Shown here piece by piece: positions 27,219 through 39,574 of a stretch of 64,000 nucleotides of DNA. The stretch comes from Amanita rubescens (lineage: Eukaryota; Basidiomycota; Agaricomycetes; Agaricales; Amanitaceae). The notes under the pieces were generated by a model. It was not told the origin of the DNA. It made no database searches and worked only from the letters and a program-made list of their open reading frames with translations. Position 1 is the stretch's first letter. Every line of letters starts with the position of its first letter. The stretch spans positions 328,204 through 392,203 of the forward strand of contig WION01000025.1 of the NCBI GenBank assembly GCA_015039365.1, in the 5' to 3' direction. The position numbers were made by a program, and so were the translations under genes.

Positions 27219-29758
27219 ATGCAGCGCCCGCCGAAAACTGAACAAGAAGGGTTTTTAGAACGAGACGACGATGAATCAGCATCCGTCGTCTCCGAAGACA
27301 AACAATTATGTATAAATGGTGTAACAGTATCCTCTATATCCAGAAATAAAATCATCATTCCCATTACCAAATGTTCGAATCTGAAAACCGCTGAAACCAA
27401 AGCCCTTATCGACTCAGGCGCACAAGGAAAATTCGTCGATAGTTCACTCGTCAATTGGAACAAAATCACTCGCTTAAAGAAACCCATCCCAGTGCGAAAT
27501 GTGGACGGAACAAACAACAAGTCTGGAGATATACGGTATAAAATCCAGATAAGCTATAACATTGAAGACAACCGGTTTAGAGACTGGTTTTATGTCACAC
27601 GACTAGGCGATCAACGACTGATACTAGGATTACCTTGGCTCCGAGAAATCAACCCCAGAATAGATTGGTCTGAAGGAACAGTTAGATTCCCCGATGATAG
27701 GAAGATCGATCCGGAAGAGGAAACTACGTTTGAAAACGACGAAGAAACCGAAATGTACCTTCAGTATATCCAAAAAGAAGAAGAATTGAACGCAGATGAA
27801 GACGAAGATCTCGAGACTGATCACCTTTGGATCCAAGCAAAAACATCAGCGTCTCAAGCGCTCGCACATGAACACGAAGACAAATCTACGAAAGTAGAAT
27901 TACCCCTTGAATACGATAAATGGAGAAAAGTTTTTGATAAACAGACATCGGAACGATTTCCCATCTCACGACAATGGGATCATGCGATAGATCTGAAAGA
28001 AGGATTTAAACCTAAAGTGGCGAAGAACTATCCGTTATCAATCCACGAAGAACAGCTAATGAATAAATGGGTCGATGAACAACTCAAGAAAGGTTATATT
28101 CGACCATCACAATCTCCGCAAGCATCTCCTTTCTTTTATGTTGCAAAGAAGGAAAAAGGAGAGTTGAGACCCTGCCAAGATTACCGATACATCAATAGCT
28201 GGATGAAACGGAACGCCTATCCCCTTCCTTTAGTATCCGACTTATTATTAAAACTACGAAAAGCGAAATATTTCTCCAAGTTAGACCTCCGATGGGGTTA
28301 CAATAATGTGCGAATAAAGAAAGGCGACGAATGGAAGGCTGCATTCACGACGAATCGTGGTCTCTTCAAGCCTACCGTAATGCTCTTTGGATTATGCAAT
28401 TCACCGTCGACATTTCAAACAATGATGAACGAATACTTCCGTGATATGATAGCCGAAGGATGGCTAGTCGTCTACATTGACGACATGTTGATATATGGAG
28501 CGAACGAGGAAGAAACGAGGGAGCGCATTAAGCAAGTCTTGCAACAGCTAAAAGAAAATGATCTGTTCCTGAAACTTGAAAAATGTAAATTCGTCGCCAA
28601 GGAAGTTGAATTCCTTGGGATGATCGTCAAAGAAGGAAAGATCATGATGGACCCCATAAAACTCGCTGGAATCAGCAAATGGCCTGAACCAAAAACCGTT
28701 AAACAAATACGGTCGTTTCTAGGGTTCGCGAACTTTTACAGGAAATTTATAGGAAACTATGCCGAAATAGTGGCTCCGCTCACGGAACTTACGAAGAAAA
28801 CAGTTCCCTACCGATAGGATGCAGAGTGTCAAAAAGCATTTGACACGTTAAAGGAGAAATTCCTAGAAGAACCGGTTCTAGTTATGCCAGATCCGACGAA
28901 ACCGTTTTTGTTAGAGACCGATGCATCAAACTGGGCAGTAGGAGCTGTCCTGAAACAACAGGGATCTGATGGAGAACTGCACCCATGCGGATTTATCAGT
29001 CATCGGTTAAGCGATACCGAACAAAGATATCAAGTATACGATCGTGAGTTATTAGCAATAAAGAAAGCGTTTGAAACCTGGAGACACCTTCTTAAAGGAA
29101 GCCCACACACGATTATGATCCACTGTGATCATAAGAATTTATCATATTACAAACATCCGCAGAAAATGACTGCCAGACAGTCACGCTGGTGGCAAGAAAT
29201 TATGGAGTTTGATATCAAGTTAGAACACGTCCCTGGATCTAAACTTATTCAGGCAGACGCTTTATCGAGACGACCTGACCATATTAACGAAGAAGAGGCA
29301 AAAGCAAAAGAAATCCCGCAAACCATGATCACCGATGACATGGTTATCGCCGCAATCAATGTATCTTGGGCAGACAAAATCACCGAATTATTGCCACAAG
29401 ATAAATTCGCTAAAGTTGTAATCAACGGTCTTAAACACGGAAAACTACCCCTCCGATCAAAGTTTAATGACTGGAAGAACGACGACAACATCATTCGTTA
29501 TCAAGGACGCGTTTATGTCCCTCAAAACGAAGAATTACGAAACGAAATAATCAAGTCACATCACGACCCCGTAGTTATGGGTCACCCTGGACGATTAAAG
29601 ATGCTAGAGCTTATCCGCCGTGACTATTATTATTGGCCTGGAATGACAACGACCGTATCTAAATGGGTCGAAGGCTGTGCCTTATGTCAACAAATGAAGG
29701 TTAATACACACCCGATCACACCGGGTTTGATGCCTATTAAATCCCATGCCACACGCCC
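27219..29758 (+). pseudogene. pol: Element D Pol, first part (PR-RT-RNase H-IN finger)
   Basis: The pol frame is -1 relative to gag and is entered at the GGGTTTT heptamer (27249-27255). It contains protease DSGA (about 27413), RT with YIDDM in place of YMDD, and RNase H starting with TDAS. The HHCC integrase finger includes H-P-G-R and C-A-L-C-Q-Q. A TAG at about 28815-28817 lies at the RT-RNase H boundary; the expected Trp codon suggests TGG to TAG. The frame is broken at 29758 by FB-2 and continues at 31693. Confidence 0.9.
27249..27255 (+). promoter_or_regulatory. Candidate -1 frameshift heptamer, element D
   Basis: G-GGT-TTT stands in the Gag frame and is followed at once by the Gag stop TAG. 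Slipping back one base gives GGG-TTT-TTA and opens pol. Element A has the identical heptamer at the equivalent junction. Confidence 0.6.
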
Positions 29759-31692
29759 CACCTGTTAAGCCGGCTAAATTCGCCTAATTAGCAGTGGACA
29801 CCGATTGAGTGTCCAGAGCTAATTAGCGAGGTTTAAGGGCCTACGGCACACTTTCAATAACTCTGATAAATATATAGAGAGATTTTGGTTAAGTCTTTTT
29901 TCCCACAACTAAATTACCATTTCTGGAAGGTGGGGGATATGTTTGTACATGTTATGAGATGGGAATGTGATCACAACTCAGAAACAAGGGATAATTGCCT
30001 TATTTGGCAAGGTAGCCAGATTCTAAATAAGGTAAGCAAGTCAGGATACCATTTTTGGAAGGGTGTGAGGGTGTTTGTACATGTTATGGCACAATTTCCT
30101 TTTTTGGAAAAGTGTCAAACTTCCAAATAAGGCACAAAATGGGTCATTCAGGGTCGAATTTCCTAAAAAGGAAATGATTACATAATCTCAGGGTCAATCA
30201 ATTGTGTAGCCTTGGTCAGTGGCTTTCTAAATGTGGTTGTATGACAATGTTTGGTGCTGATTTCATTGAGATATTCACTGATTGATTTTCAGGGTCAAAT
30301 TTCTAAAAAAGGAAATTGATAATGTAATGTGCGCTTTAGGATCCAGTGGCGGGTTTCCAAAAATGGAAATAGCGCACTTCGGACTTGCCATTTTGGGAAA
30401 TATCTGCTCACTGTTGCTGGTGATGAGCAGAAAGAAATTGCAATAACTCCCTTAATACTGAATGTTTTTGTGGCGCGTTTTTTGGAACATCTTCCTTATA
30501 TGTATATGCACCTATCCACTATGTTAGAATGCAAAAAGAGTGACTGTTTTCTGTCAGAATGCAACATGTCTTGCTCACTGTTGACAACAGTGAGGAGCAA
30601 CAAATGACAATATCTCCATCAATACTGGTTATTTGTGTGGCGCTTTTTTTGGTATGTCCCCATTAGGGATATAGGAAGGTGTTTGGCATGTCAGAATACA
30701 AATACCAAAAAAAGCGCCACACAAATAACCAGTATTGATGGAGATATTGTCATTTGTTGCTGCTCACTGTTGACAACAGTGAGCAAGACATGTTGCATTC
30801 TGACAGAAACCACTCACATTTTTTACATTCTAACATAGTGGATAGGTGCATATACATATAAGGAATATATTCCAAAAAAAGCGCCACAAAAATATTCAGT
30901 ATTAAGGGAGATATTGCAATTTCTTGCTGCTCATCATCATGAACAGTGAGCAGATATCTCCCAAAATGGCAAGGCTGATGGGCGCTATTTCCATTTTAGG
31001 AAACCCACCACTGGATCCTAAAGCACACATTACATTATCAATTTCCTTTTTAGGAAATTTGACCCTGAAAATCAATCAGTGAATATCTCAATGAAATCAG
31101 CACCAAACACTGTTATACAACCACACTTAGAAAGCCACTGACCAAGGCTACACAATTGATTGACCCTGAAATTATGTCATCATTTCCTTTTTAGGAAATT
31201 CGACCCTGAAAATAAATCAGTGGATATCTCAATGAAATTAGCACCTATCCATTGTTTGTGTCATAAACATGTACAAACATATACAAACAACCTCATAACC
31301 TTCCAAATATGGTATCCCAACTTGCTTACCTTATTTGGAATTTCTCTATCTTACCAAATAAGGCAATCATCCCCTTGTTTCTAAGTTGTGGTCAAATTCC
31401 CATCTCAAAACTGCATGTACAAATACATCCCTCACCTTCCAGAAATGGCAATATGTCTGGGTGTGGGAAAATGGACTTGTAATTCAGAAATATTTATTTT
31501 ATGTCCACAATTATCTGAGGTAGCCTGTTACCTAAATAAAGCCTCTAACTAGAGATGGAGAGATGCCATCTGTCCATCTCTAATTAGAGGTTTTTGTCGG
31601 GTAGGTCAGGTGCCTTAAACCTCGCTAATTAGCTCTGGACACTCAATTGGTGTCCACTGCTAATTAGGCTAATTTAGCCGGCTTAACAGGTG
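29759..31692. mobile_element. FB-2, palindromic element of the FB family
   Basis: The ends are CACCTGTTAAGCCGGC in both orientations, flanked by a perfect 8-bp duplication ACACGCCC (29751-29758 and 31693-31700). It is 1934 bp long and consists almost wholly of two inverted arms with a very short centre near 30690-30715. The arms have accumulated some differences, so it is older than FB-3. It encodes nothing. Confidence 0.92.
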
Positions 31693-32788
31693 ACACGCCC
31701 ATTCGAACAAGTCTCAATGGACTTCATCACAGATCTGCCAATTATCGATGGTTTTGATTCTGTTTTGACCGTGGTCGATCAAGGCTTAACAAAGGGCGTA
31801 ATATTCATACCATGCAAAAAATCTTTTACCACTATGGATACCGCCAACTCCTACATCAACGACATTTACAAACATTATGGGTTACCGTCAACCCTCATTT
31901 CTGATAGAGGACCACAATTTACCTCCAAAGTTTTTGAAGAAATCTGCAAAATCTTCGGAATTGATCATAGAAAGTCGACCGCCTTTCATCCGCAAACTGA
32001 CGGAGAATCAGAACAACTCAATCAGGAGCTAGAAACCTACCTCCAGTTATACTGTGCTGATCATCCGAAACAATGGAAAGATCACCTGCCATTAGCAGAA
32101 TTCGCGCATAATCAACGGATACATTAATCTACCAAGATGACGCCGTTTGAAATCATGTTTGGAATAGAGCCTGTGGCTATCCCCACAGCATTCCCGCAAA
32201 TCAACGTACCCGCCGCTGAAGACCGCTTTAAGGTCTTAACACAAATACGAGACAAAGCTCTCGCCGCACACGAATTAGCTAGACAGCTAATGACTCAACG
32301 TGTCAAAGGGAAATCTCCCACATTTAAGGAAGGAGATTTGGTATGGCTAGACTCACGAAACCTGAAAACAGGACAAATAAGAAAATTCTCCCCTAGACGA
32401 GAAGGACCATTCAAGATTGAGAAGATCTTAGGACCTGTCACCGCTAAACTTGAACTTCCCCCAAGATGGAAGATTCACCCCGTTTTTCATGTTTCACTCC
32501 TTACTCCTTATCATGAAAACTAAACACATGGTCCAAACTTTACTAGACCAACCCCAGACCTCATAGATAACAAAGAAGAATACGAAATCGAGACAATTGT
32601 CTCGCACCGAAGAAAAGGAAACCAATGGCAATTTTTAATCAAATGGAAAGGTTATCCGACATCTGACAATTCATGGGAAACCGAGGAAAACCTAGAACAC
32701 TCTGAGGAGACCTTAAACGAATATAAGGAACAACATGGAATCACAGCAATCATCCCCACTACTCGTAAACCACGAAAACGCCGCTCTT
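31693..32788 (+). pseudogene. pol: Element D Pol, second part (integrase, chromodomain)
   Basis: It continues the pol frame after FB-2. The integrase core has Asp in SMDFITDLP, Asp in ISDRGPQF and Glu in DGESEQLNQ. A GPY/F-type segment and then a chromodomain (I-K-W-K-G-Y-P) follow, with the basic tail ending at 32788. Stops occur at about 32125 (CAA to TAA relative to element C) and 32521 (GAA to TAA). The last 54 nt overlap the start of the third ORF. Confidence 0.88.
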
Positions 32789-34942
32789 GAAACCATGTCC
32801 TCTCCCATTGACAACCTATCTGCCGCTGCCACTCCAGCCGCTTCAACAGTCGTCGAGGAAATCGTCCCTCCGACCCCTTCTAGAGAGGAATTGCCCGCAC
32901 CATTGCCAATTCCTCCTCCCATCTGTATGTTACATTACACATCCATCGGTACAGAATGGTTCCCTATAATTCCTTCTGATGAGGAATTCATACCACGAGA
33001 TGAAGATTCTTTATCTTCTGACTCATCTTATACCTTTCCACCATCGAACGCTTCTACGATAGAAGAACTAATGTGAAACGTCACAGATATGGGGAACGCT
33101 ATTCTCCCTAATACTCCTGTGCCACTTGAAATGCAGGAAATGGTAGCTCAAGTATTCGCCACCAGAGACCAAATGGTCATCACTTACGCATGCGGACCAC
33201 ATCCTGACACTACCTCTGAGGATATCCGGATCATGAGAGAGGGATTACTCATGTTCAATACCACCGCCTTTACCCTGGGAGTTCCTCCTATCGATGAAGA
33301 ACTCGTCAACAACTACCTCGAAAGGGCAAGAACCATAGCCGCTACCAATGCTGCAACCGCCGCTGCCATCTCTGCCGCCGCTAATGCTGTTGCCGCCGAA
33401 ATTGACACCGTAGCCACCGCTGTCGCTATCGAAGACGAGATTAATGAAAGACTCGTCAACCCCATCTCAATCCCTATCGTCTTCCCAGAAGACACTCCGT
33501 CACCAAGACCCCTTTACACCCCATTAGATTTAATGAGGGAAACCTATACTTGATCTATGAGCCCAGTGCCTAGACTCCCCGCCGAAGGACCCATTCCTAG
33601 GTTCCTTTTTCAGCATGCCTCCGTCAATGACGATAACTTCAACGTGCCCGCACCCGACATCCCCGCTATAAATGTCATCTTGACACATTACGCCATCCCC
33701 TCCTTCGTCGATCCGATAATTCGACGAGCCTTTTACAGAATTTGAACGTTGTTCACGTCCTGGACCTTTGCCAACAACTATCTGTTCATCTTGAATAGAT
33801 ATGTTCGCCCTGATCTGATGGCCCTCATTAACGTCATCATTAATCTCACCCGCCGGTTCCGAGAACCGCAACGTAACCGCTGGATCACCTTGATGATCTG
33901 GAACAATATTCATTGGTTCTGCGACTTACGAGGAGATGTATATCTCGAAGAAGCAGTCCGTCTTACCACTGCCGGACACCGTCACCATTTCATCCAACCA
34001 ACACGACAACCCGCTTTAGACACTGGCATGGCCTGGATGCACGGACGCCCTGTATTTCCCCGCACTCCCGTCAATGCTACGTTCGAACGTATTCGAACCC
34101 TTAGCGACCGTCTCAACCCAATGATGACTCCTGATGGTTGGGATGTAACTATATTACGACAACTACAAACGATGATTAACAATCTCGTATGGAGGCACGA
34201 TCGTAACCCTAACAGACCCAATGCCAGTAACGAATACCAAGACGCCGCCGTCATCGCACTTCAAACAGGACATACAATTGAAGGACGCGATGTCCCTATC
34301 CCTGAAAATCCGACACGTCGCACTATCTTTCACCTGCACGGACCTGATCCCTCAGCTGAACGATTGGTATTGTTCGAACCAAATAACCTAGCCTTTGAGG
34401 GAGAAGATATCCCTGGAACTCAAGGCTGTTACATGTGCGGAGCCCCACATCACACTACCGAGCACCATCAACGACGAGAAATACGCCGAGGACCGGTACA
34501 TGAGGAAACCCCACCTCCCACTTATCCAGACGCTATAACACAACCGCCGCTGCCCACGCCGTTCGAACAAATCCCTGAACGACAAATTTCTACCGCCTCA
34601 CCGGTTACCAGTATCGATTCCGCCCAGCTCGAGCAAGGCGAACCTTCCCCACTTATTGAAAGAAGACGACGAGGAACAAATACTCATCCTCTGAGTAACC
34701 GTTTTACTCCTAACTCTACCGGACCCCCACCGTCACGACGAAACCTTGGAAATCGCCGAGGCCAATCGACACGAGGACAGTCACGTCCTGTCGCCACCAT
34801 GACCGCTTCCAATACACGAGAAGAGCGACTGACTCTTCAAGAACGTCTTACCGATAACCGCCGCTGCCGCCGTCATCCTTGGCAAGGAAACGAAGACTCT
34901 TACACCTACGACAGCGATGCCGAACACAATCGTGACACGTAG
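32735..34942 (+). pseudogene. Element D ORF3, unknown protein after pol
   Basis: The ATG at 32735 lies inside the end of pol. About 735 codons follow, interrupted by stops at about 33074, 33551 and 33742, each a transition relative to element C. The protein has a Pro/Ser-rich start, an Ala-rich stretch and a central segment rich in aromatic and aliphatic residues (about 33640-33960). A CYMCGAPHHTTEHH cluster that could bind zinc and an Arg-rich tail follow. No signal peptide or transmembrane anchor is obvious, so it is not a clear envelope protein. A second Gag-like or nucleic-acid-binding protein is possible. Its conservation in element C shows it belongs to the family. Confidence 0.75.
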
Positions 34943-34986
34943 TCACAAATTATTTCAATATTCGGTGAATATTGGACTTCGTATGT

Positions 34987-34997
34987 AGGAGAAGGGC
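34987..34997 (+). promoter_or_regulatory. Element D polypurine tract
   Basis: AGGAGAAGGG lies two to three bases before the 3' LTR. The same tract is found on the minus strand at about 35840-35849 for element C. Confidence 0.7.
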
Positions 34998-34999
34998 TA

Positions 35000-35407
35000 T
35001 GTTACAAACGTACGTCATGGCCTATCTTTTTCTTATCTTATCATCTATGTTATCTCTCCTACGTCACTGTTTGCATATGCGTTCCTTCTGGAACATTCAT
35101 CGTTTATCATATGCTATTTCATTTTATCACATGTATGTCGATTATCACATGTAAACCGTTTCATTATCACATGCAACTGTTTCGTTATCACATGCATACC
35201 TACTTACTATATTTGCGTATATACCTTGTACTATATAAAATACGCAAATATACGACTAGACCTCAGTCTAGTTTTAACAGTCAAAATCTGTCTCGTTATC
35301 GTCTAAGATCCCCTGAGGACTTATCCGATAACACTCTACTCTTTGAACGTTCTTAAGTGCCGGAACTCCCTTGAGGAACCTACGGTACCTGATAAGCTTG
35401 ACTTATC
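35000..35407 (+). repeat. Element D 3' LTR, missing its last 21 bp
   Basis: It matches 23418-23825 with one difference (TACATCAC versus TACGTCAC), then stops at CTTATC where the terminal TG of element C begins. Confidence 0.93.
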
Positions 35408-35837
35408 TGTTACGTTTGTTCGTTCACTGATAAGTCAAGCCTATCAGGTACCGTAGGTTCCTCAAGGGAATTCCGGCACTTAAGAATGTTCAAAGAATAA
35501 GAGTGTTATCGGATAAGTCCTCAAGGGAGCTTAGACGATAACGAGACAGATTTTGACTGTTAAAACTAGACTGAGGTCTAGTCGTATATTTGCGTGTCTT
35601 ATATAGTACAAGGTATATACGCAAATATAGTAAGTAGAAATGCATGTGATAACGAAACGGTCGCATGTGATAATGGAACGGTTTACATGTGATAATCGAC
35701 ATGCATGTGATAAAATGGAATAGCATATGATAAACGATGAATGTTCCAGAAGGAACGCATATGCAAGCAATGACGTAGGAGGGATAACGGAAGTGATAAG
35801 ATAAAAAAAAGATAGGCCATGACATACGTTTGTAACA
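35408..35837 (-). repeat. Element C 3' LTR
   Basis: 430 bp in reverse orientation, full length from TGTTACAAACG to AACGTAACA. It differs from both D LTRs at many positions. Confidence 0.92.
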
Positions 35838-35894
35838 TAGCCCTTCTCCTACATACGAAGTCCAATATTCACCGAATATTGAAATAATTTGTGA

Positions 35895-36788
35895 CTACGT
35901 GTCACGATTGTGTTCGGCATCGCTGTCGTAGGTGTAAGAGTCTTCGTTTCCTTGCCAAGGATGACGGCGGCGGCAGCGGTTATTGGTAAGACGTTCTTGA
36001 AGAGTCGGTCGCTCTTCTCGTGTGTTGGAAGCGGTCATGGTGGCGACAGGACGAGATTGTCCTCGTGTCGATTGGCCTCGACGATTTCCAAGGTTTCGTT
36101 GTGACAGTGGGGGTCCGGTAGTGGTGGTGGTAAAACGATTACCTGGGGGACGAGTATTTGTTCCTCGCCGTCTTCTTTCAATAAGCGGGGAAGGTTCACC
36201 TTGCTCAAGTTGAGCAGAATCGATACTGGTAACAGGTGAAGCGGTAGAAATACGTCGTTCAGGGATTTGTTCAAATGGCGTGGGCAGCGATGGTCGTGTT
36301 ATAGCGTCTGGATAAGTGGGAGGAGGAGTTTCCTCATGTACCGGTCCTCGGCGTATTTCTCGTCGTTGATGGTGTTCGGTAGTATGATGCGGGGCTCCAC
36401 ACATGTAACAGCCTTGAGTTCCAGGAATATCTTCTCCCTCAAAGGCTAGGTTATTCGGTTCGAACGACACCAATCGTTCAGCTGAGGGATCAGGTCCGTG
36501 CAGGTGGAAAATAGTGCGGCGTGTCGGATTTTCAGGGATAGGGACATCGAGTCCTTCAATTGTATGTCCTGTTTGAAGTGCGATGACGGCGGCATCTTGG
36601 TATTCATTACTGACATTGGGTCTGTTAGGGTGACGATCGTGCCTCCATACGAGATTGTTAATCGTCGTTTGTAGTTGTCGTAGTATAGTTACATCCCAAC
36701 CATCAGGAGTCATCATTGGGTTGAGACGGTCGCTAAGGGTTCGAATACGTTCGAACGTAGCATTGACGGGAGTGCGGGGGAATACAGG
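35895..36788 (-). pseudogene. Element C ORF3, C-terminal part
   Basis: This is the C-terminal end of the third ORF, read from the element B insertion to the stop at 35895. It includes the same CYMCGAPHHTTEHH cluster and Arg-rich tail as in D. It is broken from its upstream part (60662-61308) by element B. Confidence 0.85.
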
Positions 36789-36793
36789 GCATC

Positions 36794-37029
36794 TGTTAGG
36801 AGGTTATCCACACACAACCACTAAGACACTCGGAGATGGGGGATGAGAACTAGATTGGTTCTATGGACAACAGAAACAATCGTAAGACTAAGGAACGTAT
36901 CTAACCCTCAACCCTTATATACCTTTTCCTGTAGCTGCGCCATCACTGTCCCGTGGATTGCTGACTCAATCTCGCTACCATCCAACTCATCAGCTCTCCA
37001 TCCTAATACATACAAACAAGGTCATTACA
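36794..37029 (-). repeat. Element B 3' LTR
   Basis: 236 bp, TGTAATGACC to CCTAACA in sense orientation. The pol frame reaches the LTR and, as in A, uses the LTR's own TGTAA for a stop. The sense-strand purine run just before it (GAAGAGAAGG) is the polypurine tract. Confidence 0.92.
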
Positions 37030-37197
37030 TCGCCTTCTCTTCAAGATTCTCGTCCCGAGAATCTAAGTCCCCTTCGTCTTCCCAATCCACCTCACTTCAA
37101 TCACGTCTCCAATTTGCCCATCTGCGTTGCATATTCTCTAAATACTCCTTGTCGAATTTCCCATCTTCCCATCCAAATAACTGTTTGGGCGCGTTGG
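37030..37197 (-). pseudogene. pol: Element B Pol C-terminal tail
   Basis: This piece, separated from the rest of pol by FB-3, encodes the post-chromodomain tail with LFGWEDGKFD also found at the end of element A Pol. An in-frame TGA at about 37078 replaces an expected Trp. The distal DSRDENL motif is shared with A. Confidence 0.75.
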
Positions 37198-39566
37198 CAC
37201 CTGTTAAGCCGGCAAAGAACTGTTAATTAGCAGTGGACACAGGCCCTGTGTCCCTTGGTAATTAGCAAGGATGTTGGGCTTGCGGCTCACTTTCAATAAA
37301 TCCCAATAATTATATAGGGAAATTTTGATGAAGTCCCTTTTCCCACAACTAAAGTTACCATTTTTGGAAGGTGGGGGATGTTTGTACATGTTATGAGATG
37401 GGAATTGGATCAAAATAAAGGAACAAGGGGATAATTGCCATATTTGGTAAGATAGGCAGATTCCAAATAAGGAAAGCAAGTTAGGATGCCATTTTTGGAA
37501 GGTTGTGAGGGTGTTTGTACATATTTGTACATGTTATGGCACAAATTCCTTATTTGGAAATAGTTGCCAGATGTCAAATAAGGTGAAATGGGAAGCAATG
37601 TGATCATGGGAAAATATTTCCTAAAATGGAAAGTGATTACGTAATCTCAGGGTCAATGAAATGTGTAGCCTTGGTCAGTGGCTTTCTAAATGTGGTTGTA
37701 TGACAGTGTTTGGTGCTGATTTCATTGAGATATTCACTAATTGATTTTCAGGGTCAAATTTCTAAAAAAAGGAAATAGATAATGTGATGTGCGCTTTAGG
37801 ATCCAGTGGCGCATTTCCAAAAATGGAAATAGCGCACTTCGGACTTGCCATTTTGGGACATATCTGCTCACTGTTGGTCATGATGAGCAGAAAGAAATTG
37901 CAATATCTCCCTTAATACTGAATGTTTTTGTGGCGCGTTTTTTGGAACATATTCCTTATATGTATATGCACCTATCCACTATGTTAGAATGTAAAAAATG
38001 CAAGTGGTTTCTGTCAGAATGCAACATGTCTTGCTCACTGTTGACAACAGTGAGGAGCAACAAATGACAATATCTCCATCAATACTGGTTATTTCTCTGG
38101 CGCTTTTTTTGGTATGTCCCCATTAGGGATATAGGAAGGTGTTTGGCATGTCAGAATACAAATAGTACATACCAATCATGCCACAAATGAAATTGGTGTG
38201 CTCACTGTCTGCCATGATGAGCAGCCATATCTCCACCAAAACAAGATCTTCCTGTGGCGCTTTTTTGGATTCTGATTCCTTATCATAACAGAGTGTCATT
38301 CAGGGTATCTGAAAGCAGATTACCCTGCTGATTAATGTGTAGTTTTCAGTTTCATGATAAAAGACTGAACATGATACAGAAAGAGTGCTGACAAGTTGAC
38401 ATGTCAGGATAAATGGGAGATTCCACTTGATCTTGCCTAGGGATCCTCTGTTGTGACCCTCCCAATGTTTATCTTTGTTATGTGTGATCCCAAATCAAAA
38501 AAAGCGCCACAGGAAGATCTTGTTTTGGTGGAGATATGGCTGCTCATCATGGCAGACAGTGAGCACACCAATTTCATTTGTGGCATGATTGGTATGTACT
38601 ATTTGTATTCTGACATGCCAAACACCTTCCTATATCCCTAATGGGGACATACCAAAAAAAGCGCCAGAGAAATAACCAGTATTGATGGAGATATTGTCAT
38701 TTGTTGCTCCTCACTGTTGTCAACAGTGAGCAAGACATGTTGCATTCTGACAGAAACCACTTGCATTTTTTACATTCTAACATAGTGGATAGGTGCATAT
38801 ACATATAAGGAATATGTTCCAAAAAACGCGCCACAAAAACATTCAGTATTAAGGGAGATATTGCAATTTCTTTCTGCTCATCATGACCAACAGTGAGCAG
38901 ATATGTCCCAAAATGGCAAGTCCGAAGTGCGCTATTTCCATTTTTGGAAATGCGCCACTGGATCCTAAAGCGCACATCACATTATCTATTTCCTTTTTTT
39001 AGAAATTTGACCCTGAAAATCAATTAGTGAATATCTCAATGAAATCAGCACCAAACACTGTCATACAACCACATTTAGAAAGCCACTGACCAAGGCTACA
39101 CATTTCATTGACCCTGAGATTACGTAATCACTTTCCATTTTAGGAAATATTTTCCCATGATCACATTGCTTCCCATTTCACCTTATTTGACATCTGGCAA
39201 CTATTTCCAAATAAGGAATTTGTGCCATAACATGTACAAATATGTACAAACACCCTCACAACCTTCCAAAAATGGCATCCTAACTTGCTTTCCTTATTTG
39301 GAATCTGCCTATCTTACCAAATATGGCAATTATCCCCTTGTTCCTTTATTTTGATCCAATTCCCATCTCATAACATGTACAAACATCCCCCACCTTCCAA
39401 AAATGGTAACTTTAGTTGTGGGAAAAGGGACTTCATCAAAATTTCCCTATATAATTATTGGGATTTATTGAAAGTGAGCCGCAAGCCCAACATCCTTGCT
39501 AATTACCAAGGGACACAGGGCCTGTGTCCACTGCTAATTAACAGTTCTTTGCCGGCTTAACAGGTG
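37198..39566. mobile_element. FB-3, palindromic element of the FB family
   Basis: The ends are CACCTGTTAAGCCGGC in both orientations, flanked by a perfect 8-bp duplication CGCGTTGG (37190-37197 and 39567-39574). The arms of about 1.07 kb (37198-38272 and 38492-39566) show no differences by eye, with a unique centre of about 220 bp. There is no coding capacity. It inserted into the end of element B pol. Confidence 0.94.
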
Positions 39567-39574
39567 CGCGTTGG

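Larger units (their letters stand above)
24673..27258 (+). pseudogene. gag: Element D Gag, split and with stops
   Basis: The frame starts at the first in-frame ATG. It reads a typical Ty3 capsid start (I-K-P-P-K-P-F-E-G-D) and is interrupted at 24933-26496 by the mariner palindrome. It resumes through two stops (TGG-TGA at about 26533 and TTA-TGA at about 26708). It ends with one CCHC knuckle, CYGCGKTGHLISDC, and a basic tail. The TAG at 27256-27258 follows directly on the GGGTTTT heptamer. Both stops are explained by CGA to TGA transitions. Confidence 0.85.
23418..35407 (+). mobile_element. Element D, Ty3/gypsy with a third ORF
   Basis: The order is 5' LTR 23418-23846, self-priming site, ATG-less leader frame, gag, pol, a long third ORF, and 3' LTR 35000-35407. 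It carries a mariner-type palindrome (24933-26496) in gag and FB-2 (29759-31692) in pol. At least eight in-frame stops make it defective. The 3' LTR lacks its last 21 bp because element C is inserted there. The two LTRs differ at only one position over the 408 bp they share. Confidence 0.93.

Noticed and set aside
33530..33913. Minus-strand frame opposite element D ORF3
   Set aside because: Shadow of the conserved plus-strand ORF3; the matching plus-strand protein is conserved in element C.
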